Assembly: GCA_001263235.1 (NCBI GenBank)
Contig: LGRD01000006.1
Location: 1 to 64,000 of the forward strand
DNA: 64,000 bases
Source: Methylibium sp. NZG
GTDB taxonomy: Bacteria > Pseudomonadota > Gammaproteobacteria > Burkholderiales > Burkholderiaceae_C
Reading direction: 5' to 3'
Under the pieces are notes generated by a model. It did not search any database, was not told the DNA's origin, and saw only the letters and a program-made list of their open reading frames with translations. This document shows positions 25,683 to 34,196 of the stretch, in pieces; the first letter of the stretch is position 1, and each line of letters begins with the position of its first letter. The position numbers and the translations under genes were made by a program.

Positions 25683-28600
25683 ATGTCTTCCGGCCTGATC
25701 CGCATTCGCGGCGCCCGTCAGCACAACCTCAAGAACCTCGACCTCGACATCCGTACCGGTGAGATGACGGTGGTGACCGGGCCCAGCGGCTCGGGCAAGT
25801 CCAGCCTGGTGTTCGACACGCTGTACGCCGAGGGCCAGCGGCGCTACGTGGAGACCTTCAGCGCTTACGCGCGCCAGTTCCTCGACCGCATGGACCGGCC
25901 GGCGGTCGATCGGGTCGACGGCGTGCCGCCGGCCATCGCCATCGACCAGACCAACCCGGTGCGCAGTTCGCGCAGCACCGTCGGCACGATGACAGAGTTG
26001 AACGACCACCTGAAGCTGCTGTTCGCCCGCGCGGGCGAGCTGTTCGACAAGCAGACGGCGCAGCGCGTGCGGCACGATTCGCCGGAGACCATCTACGCAG
26101 CATTGATGGAGCGCACGCGGCCAGACGATCCGCGGGTCGTCGTCACGTTCCCGGTCGAGTTGCCCGCCAACACCAGCGCCGACGAAGTGCAGCAATGGCT
26201 CGCGGCCAGTGGCTTCACCAAAGTGCAGGCCGAACGCGAGGTCGCGTCGCCCACCGGCCCGCGAAAGCTGCTCGACGTGGTGGCGGATCGGTTTCGATTG
26301 CAGGGCACCGAGAAGGTCCGTGCGGTCGAGGCGATCGAGACGGCATTGAAGCGCGGCGCGGGGCGCGTCAACGTGTACGCGCTCAAAGACGAAGGCGAAC
26401 CCACCCTGTGGCGCTTCTCGACCGGCCTGCATTGCCCGGACAGTGACTTGCGCTACAGCGACCCGCAGCCGGCGCTGTTCAGCTTCAACTCGGCCTACGG
26501 CGCCTGTGAGACCTGCCGCGGCTTCGGCCGCGTGATCGGGGTCGACTACGGCCTGGTGATCCCGGACCACCGCAAGACCTTGCGCGCCGGTGCGATCAAG
26601 CCGATCCAGACGCCTGCCTGGCAGAGCTGCCAGGACGACCTCATGAAGTACGGCGCCGAAGCCGGCATCCCGCGCGACACCGCGTGGTCGCAGCTCAGCG
26701 ACGCGCAACGCGAGTGGGTCATCAACGGCACGCCCACCTGGAAGGGCAACTGGAACAAGCAGTGGTACGGCGTGAAGCGCTTCTTCGAGTACCTGGAGAG
26801 CAAGGCCTACAAGATGCACATCCGCGTGCTCTTGTCGAAGTACCGCAGCTACACACCGTGCCATGTGTGCGGCGGCGCGCGGCTGAAGACCGAGGCGCTG
26901 TTGTGGCGCATGGGCACGAAGGACGATGCCGATGCGGTGATGCCGCCGGCCCGGCGCTTCATGCCGCAAGGCGTGGGCTGGTCGCGCGAGCAGCTCGAAG
27001 CGCTGCCCGGCCTCACCGTTCACGACCTGATGCTGATGCCCATTCAAAGAATGCGGTCGTACTTCGACCGCCTGTTCACTCCTTCCCCCGCCGGGGGAAG
27101 GCCGGGATGGGGGCCCGGTGATGGTGCTCCGGCGCCCGGCCCCCACCCCAACCCTCCCCCAGCGGGGGAGGGAGCAGACGGTGCTCCGCAGGTCTCCTTC
27201 ACTGGAGTCAACAGCGCGTTGCAGCTCCTGCTCGATGAAATCCGCACGCGCCTCAAGTACCTCTGCGATGTCGGCCTCGGCTACCTCACGCTCGACCGCC
27301 AGAGCCGCACGCTCAGCGGCGGCGAGGTGCAGCGCATCAACCTCACCACCGCGCTCGGCACCTCGCTCGTCAACACGCTGTTCGTGCTCGACGAGCCTAG
27401 CATCGGCCTGCACCCGCGCGACATGGACCGCATCATCACCGCGATGCATCGGCTGCGCGACGCCGGCAACACGCTGGTGGTGGTCGAGCACGACCCTGCG
27501 GTCATGCTGGCCGCGGACCGCCTGATTGATATGGGCCCAGGCCCTGGCGAGCGCGGCGGCAGCATCGTGTTCGACGGCACGCCGGAGGCCATCCGCCAGG
27601 CCGGCACCTTGACCGGCGCTTACCTCGGCACGCGCAAGCAGGTCGGCATGGGGCTCAAGCGGCTGGTGAACGAGGCCACGCCGAAGCTGATCCTCGAAGG
27701 CGCTCGCGACCACAACCTGAAGAGCGTCACCGTCGTATTCCCGCTGCAGCACCTCGTGTGCGTGACCGGCGTGTCCGGCTCGGGCAAGAGCACGCTGATG
27801 CAGGACGTGCTGTACCCCGCGCTGCAACGCCACTTCGGCAAGGCGACCGAAACGCCCGGCGAGCACGACCGCCTGCTCGGTGCCGACTGGCTGACCGAAG
27901 CGGTGTTCGTCGACCAATCGCCGATCGGCAAGACGGCGCGCTCCAACCCGGCGAGTTACGTCGGCGCGTTCGACGAGATCCGAAAGCTCTTTGCGCAATC
28001 ACCGCTGGCCGTGCAGCGTGGCTACGGCGCCGGCATGTTCAGCTTCAACGCCGGCAACGGCCGCTGCGCCACCTGCGGCGGCTCGGGCTTCGAACACGTG
28101 GAGATGCAGTTCCTGAGCGACGTGTACCTGCGCTGCCCCGATTGCGACGGCCGCCGCTTCCGTGCCGAGTTGCTGGAGGTGAAGATCGACCGCCGCCTGC
28201 CCAGTGACGTGATCCGCGATCTCAGCGTGGCCGATGTGCTGGAGCTCACGGTCAGCGAAGCCGTTCAACTGTTCCGCGACGATCGTGAGGTGCTGCGCGT
28301 GCTGCAGCCGATCGTTGATGTCGGCCTGGAGTACGTGAAGCTCGGGCAGCCCGTGCCGACGTTGAGCGGCGGCGAAGCGCAGCGGCTGAAGCTCGCCGGC
28401 TTCCTGGCCGAGTCGGCACAGAGCGCCAGCGCAAGCCGACAGGCGCTGGCGAAGAAGGGCACGCTCTTCATGTTCGACGAGCCGACGACGGGCCTGCACT
28501 TCGACGACATCGCCAAGCTGATGCGCTCGTTCCGCAAGCTGCTCGACGCTGGGCACTCGCTGATCGTGATCGAGCACAACCTCGACGTGATCCGCGCGGC

Positions 28601-31600
28601 AGACTGGCTGATCGACCTGGGGCCGGAAGGCGGCGAGGGCGGCGGGCAGATCGTGTGCGTCGGCACGCCGGAGGACGTGAAGCAGCATGGCACGTCGCAC
28701 ACCGGCCGGGCGCTGGCCGACTACGACCGCGCGATGGGCTTGGGCGGCCACGCCGTCGAAGAAGGCCGGCCGCTGCAGAGCCTGCTGAAGACCGCGCGCG
28801 ACGAGCGGCGTGCGAGTGAAGAAGTCATCCGCATCGTCAATGCGCGCGAGCACAACCTGAAGTCGATGGACGTCGACATCCCGCGCGGCAAGTTCACCGT
28901 GGTGACGGGCGTGTCGGGCTCGGGCAAAAGCACGCTGGCCTTCGACATCCTGTTCAACGAAGGGCAGCGGCGTTATCTCGAATCGCTCAATGCGTACGCG
29001 CGCAGCATCGTGCAGCCGGCCGGGCGGCCCGAGGTGGATGCGGTGTACGGCATCCCGCCGACCGTCGCGATCGAGCAGCGCCTGAGCCGCGGTGGGCGCA
29101 AGAGCACGGTCGCCACCACCACCGAGGTGTGGCACTTCCTGCGCCTGCTGTACGTCAAGCTCGGGCTGCAGCATTGCCCGAAAGATGGGTCGCCAGTCAA
29201 GCCGCAAAGCGCCGAGAGCATCGCTGCGCAACTGTTGCGCGACCCGGCCAAGGGCGGGCACCGGGGCCAGCATGTCGGCCTGCTGGCGCCGCTGGTCGTC
29301 AACCGCAAGGGCCTGTACACCGATTTGGCGAAGTGGGCCAAGGGGCGCGGGCACACGCACTTGCGGGTCGACGGCGAGTTCATTCCTGTTGCGCCCTGGC
29401 CTCGGCTCGACCGCTTCAAGGAGCACACGCTGGAGCTGCCGGTCGGCGACCTCATCGTCAACGCCGACAACGAAGCCGAGTTGCGCGAGCTGCTCGCCAA
29501 GACGCTGGAATTGGGCAAAGGCGTGATGCACCTGCTGGCGCCGCTCGACGGCTTGAAGGGCGCGATGCTCGCCGGTGGCGCCACCACGAAGATCGGCACC
29601 GTCAAGGTCTTCAGCACCAAGCGCGCCTGCCCGACCTGCGGAACCAGCTACGCCGAGCTCGACCCGCGCATGTTCAGCTACAACAGCAAGCACGGCTGGT
29701 GCACCACGTGTGTCGGCACCGGCTTGGCGCTGACGAAGGAGCAACGCAAGGCGTACGACGACTCGGTGCGCGACGACGACGACAAGGGCCGTGAGCAGAG
29801 CTTCCCGTCGGAAGAGGCCGAGGTCGAAGGCCTGGTCGACGAACCCTGCGCCGAGTGCAGCGGCACGCGGCTGAACCTGATCTCGCGCGGCGTGACCTTC
29901 GAGGGGCACTCGATCGCGTGGGTGGCGCAATGGTCGGTGGCCGACACGCGCCAGTGGGTGAACGCGCTGAAGCTCGAAGGTCGAGACGCGCAGATCGCGC
30001 GCGACGTGGTGAGCGAGATCGCGAGCCGGCTCGAATTCCTCGAAGAAGTCGGCCTCGGTTACCTCACGCTCGACCGCGCCGCGCCGACCCTGAGCGGCGG
30101 CGAGGCCCAGCGCATCCGCCTGGCCGCGCAGCTCGGCAGCAATCTGCAGGGCGTGTGCTACGTGCTCGACGAGCCGACCATCGGCCTGCACCCGCGCGAC
30201 AACCAGATCCTGCTGAAGGCGCTGCAGGGCTTGAGCGACAAGGGCAACACGCTGGTGGTGGTGGAGCACGACGAAGACACGATCCGCCGGGCCGAACACA
30301 TCATCGACATCGGGCCGGGGGCCGGCAAGCGCGGCGGGCACCTGGTGGCGCAGGGGTCGGTGGCGGATTTGTCGGCGAAGGCAGAGTCGGTGACGGGGCG
30401 GTGGTTGGCGCATCCGCTCGTTCATCCGATCCAGCCGAGGCGCGAGGTCTTTCTCCCTCTCCCTCCGGGAGAGGGCAGGGGTGAGGGCAGCAACCGTGGC
30501 GGCTCGCGGGCCCCTCACCCCAACCCTCTCCCCAAAGGGGCGAGGGAGCTACACCCCTGGCTCACCATCACCGGCGCTTCGCTCCACAACCTGCAGCAGC
30601 TCACCGTCCACGTCCCGCTGCAACGCCTCGTCGCCGTCACCGGCGTCAGCGGCTCCGGCAAGTCCACCCTCGCGCGCGACGTGCTGTTGACCAACGTGCA
30701 CGCCGCCGTCGCCCAGCGCGCCACCAAGGCGGGCCGCGACGGCATCGCCAAGGGCGGCCACCCGGCCTGGGCAGGCTGCGAGGGCGTGAGCGGCTATGAA
30801 GTGATCGACCGCGTGCTCGAAGTCGACCAGACGCCGATCGGCAAGACCCCGCGCTCCTGCCCGGCCACCTACATCGGCTTCTGGGACGTGATCCGCAAGC
30901 TCTTCGCCGACACGCTCGAAGCCCGCGCCCGCGGCTACGCGCCGGCGCGCTTCAGCTTCAACACCGGCGAAGGCCGCTGCCCCGCGTGCGAAGGCCAAGG
31001 CATGCGCACCATCGCGATGAGCTTTTTGCCCGACGTGAAAGTGCCCTGCGAGGTTTGCCACGGCGAGCGCTTCAACGCCGAGACGCTGGCGGTGAGCTGG
31101 CGGGGCAAGAGCATCGGCGACGTGCTGAAGATGGAGATCGACGAAGCCGTAGAGTTCTTCGCCGCGATGCCCAACATCGCGCACCCGCTGCAGTTGATGA
31201 AGGCAGTGGGCCTGGGCTACCTCACCCTCGGCCAACCGTCACCCACACTGAGCGGCGGCGAAGCCCAGCGCATCAAGCTCGTCACCGAACTCAGCAAGGT
31301 GCGCGACGACGTGACGAGGCGCGGCAACAAGGCGCCGCACACGCTGTACGTGCTCGATGAGCCGACCGTCGGCCTGCACATGGCCGACGTCGAGAAGCTC
31401 ATCCGCGTGCTGCACCGCCTCGTCGACGGCGGCCACAGCGTGGTGGTGATCGAACACGACCTCGACGTGATCGCCGAAGCCGATTGGGTCATCGACCTGG
31501 GGCCCGAGGGTGGCGTGAAGGGCGGGGCGGTGGTGGGGGAGAGTGCGCCGGAGGGGCTGGTGGCGAATGCGCGGAGTCACACGGGGGCGGCGTTGAGGGC

Positions 31601-31619
31601 GGTGCTGGCGCGGCGATAG
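25683..31619 (+). CDS. uvrA: Double-length UvrA excinuclease subunit (four ATPase modules)
   Basis: A 1978-residue protein equal to two UvrA chains in tandem; ordinary UvrA is about 940 residues. Four Walker A motifs are visible (GPSGSGKSS near residue 34, then GVSGSGKST near 697, 1077 and 1656) with four LSGGE signatures. UvrA-type zinc-binding CxxC pairs also appear (CHVCGGARL, CATCGGSGFE, CPTCGTSYAE, CPACEGQGM). UvrA scans DNA for bulky lesions and loads UvrB. Such fused proteins are known in Burkholderiales and usually accompany a normal uvrA elsewhere, so this may be a secondary paralogue. Two family A repeats are translated inside it (residues about 467-497 and 1591-1622) without breaking the frame. 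ATG 25683 starts the conserved domain; no strong ribosome-binding site is seen. Confidence 0.9.
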   Translation: MSSGLIRIRGARQHNLKNLDLDIRTGEMTVVTGPSGSGKSSLVFDTLYAEGQRRYVETFSAYARQFLDRMDRPAVDRVDGVPPAIAIDQTNPVRSSRSTVGTMTELNDHLKLLFARAGELFDKQTAQRVRHDSPETIYAALMERTRPDDPRVVVTFPVELPANTSADEVQQWLAASGFTKVQAEREVASPTGPRKLLDVVADRFRLQGTEKVRAVEAIETALKRGAGRVNVYALKDEGEPTLWRFSTGLHCPDSDLRYSDPQPALFSFNSAYGACETCRGFGRVIGVDYGLVIPDHRKTLRAGAIKPIQTPAWQSCQDDLMKYGAEAGIPRDTAWSQLSDAQREWVINGTPTWKGNWNKQWYGVKRFFEYLESKAYKMHIRVLLSKYRSYTPCHVCGGARLKTEALLWRMGTKDDADAVMPPARRFMPQGVGWSREQLEALPGLTVHDLMLMPIQRMRSYFDRLFTPSPAGGRPGWGPGDGAPAPGPHPNPPPAGEGADGAPQVSFTGVNSALQLLLDEIRTRLKYLCDVGLGYLTLDRQSRTLSGGEVQRINLTTALGTSLVNTLFVLDEPSIGLHPRDMDRIITAMHRLRDAGNTLVVVEHDPAVMLAADRLIDMGPGPGERGGSIVFDGTPEAIRQAGTLTGAYLGTRKQVGMGLKRLVNEATPKLILEGARDHNLKSVTVVFPLQHLVCVTGVSGSGKSTLMQDVLYPALQRHFGKATETPGEHDRLLGADWLTEAVFVDQSPIGKTARSNPASYVGAFDEIRKLFAQSPLAVQRGYGAGMFSFNAGNGRCATCGGSGFEHVEMQFLSDVYLRCPDCDGRRFRAELLEVKIDRRLPSDVIRDLSVADVLELTVSEAVQLFRDDREVLRVLQPIVDVGLEYVKLGQPVPTLSGGEAQRLKLAGFLAESAQSASASRQALAKKGTLFMFDEPTTGLHFDDIAKLMRSFRKLLDAGHSLIVIEHNLDVIRAADWLIDLGPEGGEGGGQIVCVGTPEDVKQHGTSHTGRALADYDRAMGLGGHAVEEGRPLQSLLKTARDERRASEEVIRIVNAREHNLKSMDVDIPRGKFTVVTGVSGSGKSTLAFDILFNEGQRRYLESLNAYARSIVQPAGRPEVDAVYGIPPTVAIEQRLSRGGRKSTVATTTEVWHFLRLLYVKLGLQHCPKDGSPVKPQSAESIAAQLLRDPAKGGHRGQHVGLLAPLVVNRKGLYTDLAKWAKGRGHTHLRVDGEFIPVAPWPRLDRFKEHTLELPVGDLIVNADNEAELRELLAKTLELGKGVMHLLAPLDGLKGAMLAGGATTKIGTVKVFSTKRACPTCGTSYAELDPRMFSYNSKHGWCTTCVGTGLALTKEQRKAYDDSVRDDDDKGREQSFPSEEAEVEGLVDEPCAECSGTRLNLISRGVTFEGHSIAWVAQWSVADTRQWVNALKLEGRDAQIARDVVSEIASRLEFLEEVGLGYLTLDRAAPTLSGGEAQRIRLAAQLGSNLQGVCYVLDEPTIGLHPRDNQILLKALQGLSDKGNTLVVVEHDEDTIRRAEHIIDIGPGAGKRGGHLVAQGSVADLSAKAESVTGRWLAHPLVHPIQPRREVFLPLPPGEGRGEGSNRGGSRAPHPNPLPKGARELHPWLTITGASLHNLQQLTVHVPLQRLVAVTGVSGSGKSTLARDVLLTNVHAAVAQRATKAGRDGIAKGGHPAWAGCEGVSGYEVIDRVLEVDQTPIGKTPRSCPATYIGFWDVIRKLFADTLEARARGYAPARFSFNTGEGRCPACEGQGMRTIAMSFLPDVKVPCEVCHGERFNAETLAVSWRGKSIGDVLKMEIDEAVEFFAAMPNIAHPLQLMKAVGLGYLTLGQPSPTLSGGEAQRIKLVTELSKVRDDVTRRGNKAPHTLYVLDEPTVGLHMADVEKLIRVLHRLVDGGHSVVVIEHDLDVIAEADWVIDLGPEGGVKGGAVVGESAPEGLVANARSHTGAALRAVLARR
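27081..27174. repeat. Family A palindromic repeat, copy A3, inside uvrA
   Basis: The nested palindrome lies wholly within the uvrA coding sequence, between the helix ending MRSYFDRLF and the segment FTGVNSALQLLLDEIRTRL that precedes the first ATPase signature. It keeps the frame and encodes a Pro/Gly-rich peptide containing PSPAGGRPGWGPGDG and PHPNPPPAGEG. Ordinary UvrA has only a short loop here. Confidence 0.88.
30453..30547. repeat. Family A palindromic repeat, copy A4, inside uvrA
   Basis: A second in-frame copy, in the linker between the third and fourth ATPase modules. It encodes LPLPPGEGRGEG and PHPNPLPKGAREL, the typical translation of this repeat, just before the module beginning WLTITGASLHNLQQL. 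The right arm carries a short A-containing variant (CCCAAAGGGG). Confidence 0.88.
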
Positions 31620-31654
31620 CTGGACACTTGCGCCGAGAAATTGCGCCCACAGAA

Positions 31655-31701
31655 TTGCCGCACTGCGCCAAATGGCGCATACTCAAGCTGAATTTGGCGC
31701 A
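31655..31701 (+). promoter_or_regulatory. Promoter and palindromic operator of the xre-res pair
   Basis: TTGCCG (31655-31660) and CATACT (31678-31683) form -35 and -10 elements with a 17-base spacer. The palindrome TGCGCCA-AA-TGGCGCA (31664-31679) fills the spacer, and another TGGCGCA half-site lies at 31695-31701 beside the ribosome-binding site. Binding of the antitoxin complex here would block transcription. Promoter activity is inferred. Confidence 0.6.
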
Positions 31702-31713
31702 AAGGAGTCTTCA

Positions 31714-32229
31714 ATGCCGTTGACCGTGAGGGAACGAACCACCGCCAGCGTCGGCGCCGTGGGCTCTGCGAGCTTTGGGGGCGACTTGTCACTGCCACTG
31801 GAGTCCAGGCTTGCGGACGGCCTGGGCGACGCGCTGGGTGTGGGCGGTGCCTCGGACGAAATCACGCTGGCCCGAACCGACCGCACCACGCTCGCCGCCA
31901 CGTTGCTGCGCTCGCTCACCGACAAGGCCGGCGCCGAACCCCTGTTAGCCCCATCGGACGTGTACCGCGTCGTCCCCCGCCGAACCTGGATTCGCCGCAA
32001 GGCCGAGGGCGGCCTCACCAGCGCTGAATTCGACGGCCTGTATCGCTTGGTGCGGTTGCAACTGCTGGCCAACCTGGTGTTTCAAGACAGCCGGCGCGCC
32101 GCCGAGTGGCTGCATTCACCCAAGGCGCGCCTGGGCAACGCCACGCCGATGGACTTTGCGGCCGACTCGCTCGGGTACGAAGCGGTGGAAAGCTGGCTGC
32201 ACGAGATCGACCAAGGGTACTTTGCTTGA
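31714..32229 (+). CDS. Xre/MbcA/ParS-type antitoxin (DUF2384)
   Basis: A 171-residue antitoxin. The central part (SDVYRVVPRRTWIRRKAEGG followed by LTSAEFDGLYRLVRL) is the helical Xre-like domain. The C terminus (AAEWLHSPKARLGNATPMDF onwards) is the DUF2384 toxin-neutralising domain with its conserved Trp-Leu-x-x-Pro pattern. The ATG at 31714 has AAAGGAG seven bases upstream and is preferred to an earlier in-frame ATG at 31672 that lies inside the operator. The stop overlaps the toxin start as TTGA. Antitoxin and toxin form a complex that represses the promoter directly upstream. Confidence 0.88.
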   Translation: MPLTVRERTTASVGAVGSASFGGDLSLPLESRLADGLGDALGVGGASDEITLARTDRTTLAATLLRSLTDKAGAEPLLAPSDVYRVVPRRTWIRRKAEGGLTSAEFDGLYRLVRLQLLANLVFQDSRRAAEWLHSPKARLGNATPMDFAADSLGYEAVESWLHEIDQGYFA

Positions 32230-32675
32230 TCCTCTGGCGGATCAGCAACCACGCCGATCTGTCCGGAACCGGCGGCCTGTTGCACCGCGGACGCTGGCAC
32301 AGCCGCGGGCGCCCGGTGGTCTACCTCGCGCAAAGTGCCGCAGGCGCGTTGCTCGAGGTGCTGGTCCACATCGAAGCGTCGCACCCGAGCGAGCTGCCGC
32401 GCGAATACCAGTTGATGGAGGTCGAGGTGCCGGACGACGCGTCGGCCCATGAGGCCACGTTGCCGCCCAGCTCGGCATGGCAGAACGACATTGCTTTGAC
32501 CCGTCGCATCGGCGACCAATGGCTGGCTTCGGCCGCAAGCCTGCTGTTGCGTGTGCCATCGGCTGTGGTCGGACGGACCTTCAATGCGCTGCTCAACCCG
32601 GCGCATCCCGAAGCGCGGGCATGCCGCATCGTTTCGGTGGCGCGATATCCGTTCGATGACCGTTTGATCGGCTGA
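32226..32675 (+). CDS. RES-domain toxin
   Basis: A 149-residue RES toxin. Family members degrade cellular NAD+ (as an NAD+ phosphorylase or glycohydrolase) and are neutralised by the Xre partner. The start LILWRISNHADLSGTGG is highly typical. RGRWHSRGRPVVYLAQS carries the conserved Arg and Tyr, and GALLEVLVH the conserved Glu. The TTG start at 32226 overlaps the antitoxin stop, so translation is coupled and weak, which is expected for a toxin. The stop codon lies inside a short tandem repeat of GATCGGCT. Confidence 0.9.
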   Translation: MILWRISNHADLSGTGGLLHRGRWHSRGRPVVYLAQSAAGALLEVLVHIEASHPSELPREYQLMEVEVPDDASAHEATLPPSSAWQNDIALTRRIGDQWLASAASLLLRVPSAVVGRTFNALLNPAHPEARACRIVSVARYPFDDRLIG

Positions 32676-32688
32676 TCGGCTGATCGGC
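32665..32688 (+). repeat. Three tandem copies of GATCGGCT at the RES stop codon
   Basis: Perfect 8-bp units at 32665-32672, 32673-32680 and 32681-32688; the toxin's TGA spans the junction of units one and two. Gain or loss of units before the stop would alter the last residues of the toxin. Confidence 0.85.
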
Positions 32689-32885
32689 TGACAGAAAAGG
32701 CGTCCGCCCGACGCTTGAACATCAACCGCTTTGTGCGCGCTGGGCGGGAGCGAAACGTTGTTCACGGTTTCGTCCTGCGGCCACACCGTGCCTTCGGATC
32801 GCGCTGAACCCGTCACGCTCTTCCATCAAAACAGGGCTTGTCATCAAACCGTCATCGGCCGTACCCTGCGTCACGGAGGTTGCGC

Positions 32886-33698
32886 ATGGGCCGTCTCGTT
32901 CGTGGTGTGCTGTGCTGGCTGTCGGCGCTGCTGGTCGGCGCAGCGCACGCGGGCGCGCTCACCTACGAGCCGGTGGCGCTGGGCTGGTCGCACGACGAGG
33001 TCGACCAGGCCACGCGCGGCACCGCCAGCGCGCTCGCGCAGCGCGCCGAGCAAACGCAGCGCCTGGGCTGCCAGCGCCACTGCGATCGGCTCGACGCGGT
33101 CTTTGCGCGCCTGGTGGCGGTGGCGCGCTGGCAGTCGGCGCGTTCGATGGGGCTGCGCTGGTCGCTCACCGTGGTGCGGCTCGACGACGTCGAGGCGATG
33201 TCGCTGCCGGGCGGGCAGATCGTGATCTCCGAAGCCTTCATCGACCGGCGTGCGCAGACCGACGAGGCGCTGGCCTTCGTGCTGGCGCACGAGATGGCGC
33301 ACAGCGTGCTCGAGCACGAGCGCCAGGCGCTCACGTTCGCGCGCATGCTGCTGCCGCGCCACGTGCCGCGCACGGTGCGCGACATGTACACCGAGATGGA
33401 CTACAACATCGGCCTGCTCAAGGCGATGGAGCCGGTGGTGCAGCAGGGCGAACTCGAAGCCGATGAACTCGGCCTGTTGATGGCCAGCGTGGCCGGTTAT
33501 GCGCCCGACGCGCAACTCCGGTTCATCGAACGCGAGGCCGAGTTCGACACGCTGGCAGCGCGCCTCGTGAGCACGCACCCACCGGCGCAGGTTCGGCTTG
33601 AGCAGTTGAAGGCGAGGTTGCCATGGGCGCGGCGCTTGTTCGACGACGGACCGGCGGCGGCGGAGGCGTCGTGGCCACAGGGGTTTGGAGCGCGCTGA
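32886..33698 (+). CDS. M48-like secreted metallopeptidase
   Basis: A 270-residue zinc peptidase with a signal peptide ending near GAAHA. The zinc motif HEMAH lies at residues 135-139 (LAHEMAHSVLEHE), the third ligand region is QQGELEADELGLLMASVAGY, and the preceding LPGGQIVISEAFI strand is the usual M48 substrate-edge strand. It is smaller than the M48 lipoprotein at 238-1767 and lacks the extra C-terminal domain, so the two are separate members. The ATG at 32886 begins the signal peptide. A protein-quality role in the envelope is the default expectation. Confidence 0.83.
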   Translation: MGRLVRGVLCWLSALLVGAAHAGALTYEPVALGWSHDEVDQATRGTASALAQRAEQTQRLGCQRHCDRLDAVFARLVAVARWQSARSMGLRWSLTVVRLDDVEAMSLPGGQIVISEAFIDRRAQTDEALAFVLAHEMAHSVLEHERQALTFARMLLPRHVPRTVRDMYTEMDYNIGLLKAMEPVVQQGELEADELGLLMASVAGYAPDAQLRFIEREAEFDTLAARLVSTHPPAQVRLEQLKARLPWARRLFDDGPAAAEASWPQGFGAR

Positions 33699-33796
33699 TT
33701 TCCCGCTCCTGACGAGTGCGGAAAGTGACGCGAAACATATTCTTGGAAAGCAAATCGCGCCTTTGCCTGCGCCGCGGGCGAGATGAACAGCTTCAC
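33497..33796 (-). pseudogene. ParE-type toxin remnant
   Basis: The frame opens with GTG at 33796, overlapping the ParD stop as GTGA, exactly where a ParE toxin should begin. Its first residues (KLFISPAAQAKA) match the canonical ParE start. From there on the sequence (FAFQEYVSRHFPHSSG...) no longer resembles ParE, and the frame runs antisense into the 3' end of the M48 gene. The most economical reading is that the toxin body was lost by deletion or replacement, leaving only its first dozen codons. Confidence 0.6.
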
Positions 33797-34065
33797 TTTG
33801 GGCGGGACTGCGCTGAGCTTGCTACCGCAATTCGCTTGCGGGCGTCTGCGAACGCCTGCTTGGCGGGGATGCCGGCGCCGCTGTCGGCGCCTCTCTGTAT
33901 CTCAGTCCGAAGCGCCTGCAGCTTCAGCGAGCGCAATTGCTCACGCTCTTCCAGCGCGCGCAGGCCGTCGCGTACAACTTCGCTTGCAGAGGCATAGCGA
34001 CCCTGTTGAATCTGGTGCTTGATGAAAGCCTCGAAGTGTTCGCCGATAACGTAACTGGAAGGCAT
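33793..34065 (-). CDS. ParD-type antitoxin
   Basis: A 90-residue antitoxin of the ParD/CC2985 group: a ribbon-helix-helix N terminus (SSYVIGEHFEAFIKHQIQQG followed by RYASASEVVRDGLRALEERE) and a C-terminal toxin-binding tail (GIPAKQAFADARKRI). The start is ATG at 34065. Its toxin partner downstream is decayed (see 33497-33796), so it appears to be an orphan antitoxin. A perfect palindrome at 34100-34116 in its promoter region is a likely operator. It could still repress its own promoter or cross-neutralise a ParE encoded elsewhere. Confidence 0.85.
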   Translation of the reverse strand: MPSSYVIGEHFEAFIKHQIQQGRYASASEVVRDGLRALEEREQLRSLKLQALRTEIQRGADSGAGIPAKQAFADARKRIAVASSAQSRPK

Positions 34066-34099
34066 GGTTCAGAACCCGGCGTTTGACACGAACAAGAGC

Positions 34100-34116
34100 C
34101 TATCAAACTTTGATAG
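34100..34116. promoter_or_regulatory. Palindromic operator upstream of parD
   Basis: CTATCAAA-C-TTTGATAG is a perfect inverted repeat with 8-bp arms around one base, 35-51 bases upstream of the parD ATG. This is the usual place for autoregulation by a ribbon-helix-helix antitoxin. Confidence 0.6.
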
Positions 34117-34196
34117 ACGATCCAGCAACTGTCCGAATCTGGCTGCCCCCACTCAAGGGTCCTTGCACCCCGGCAAGCGTTTAAGCTGCGTCTGTC

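Noticed and set aside
27999-30518. An 839-codon open frame antisense to uvrA
   Set aside because: A shadow of the conserved UvrA coding sequence with no recognisable domain.
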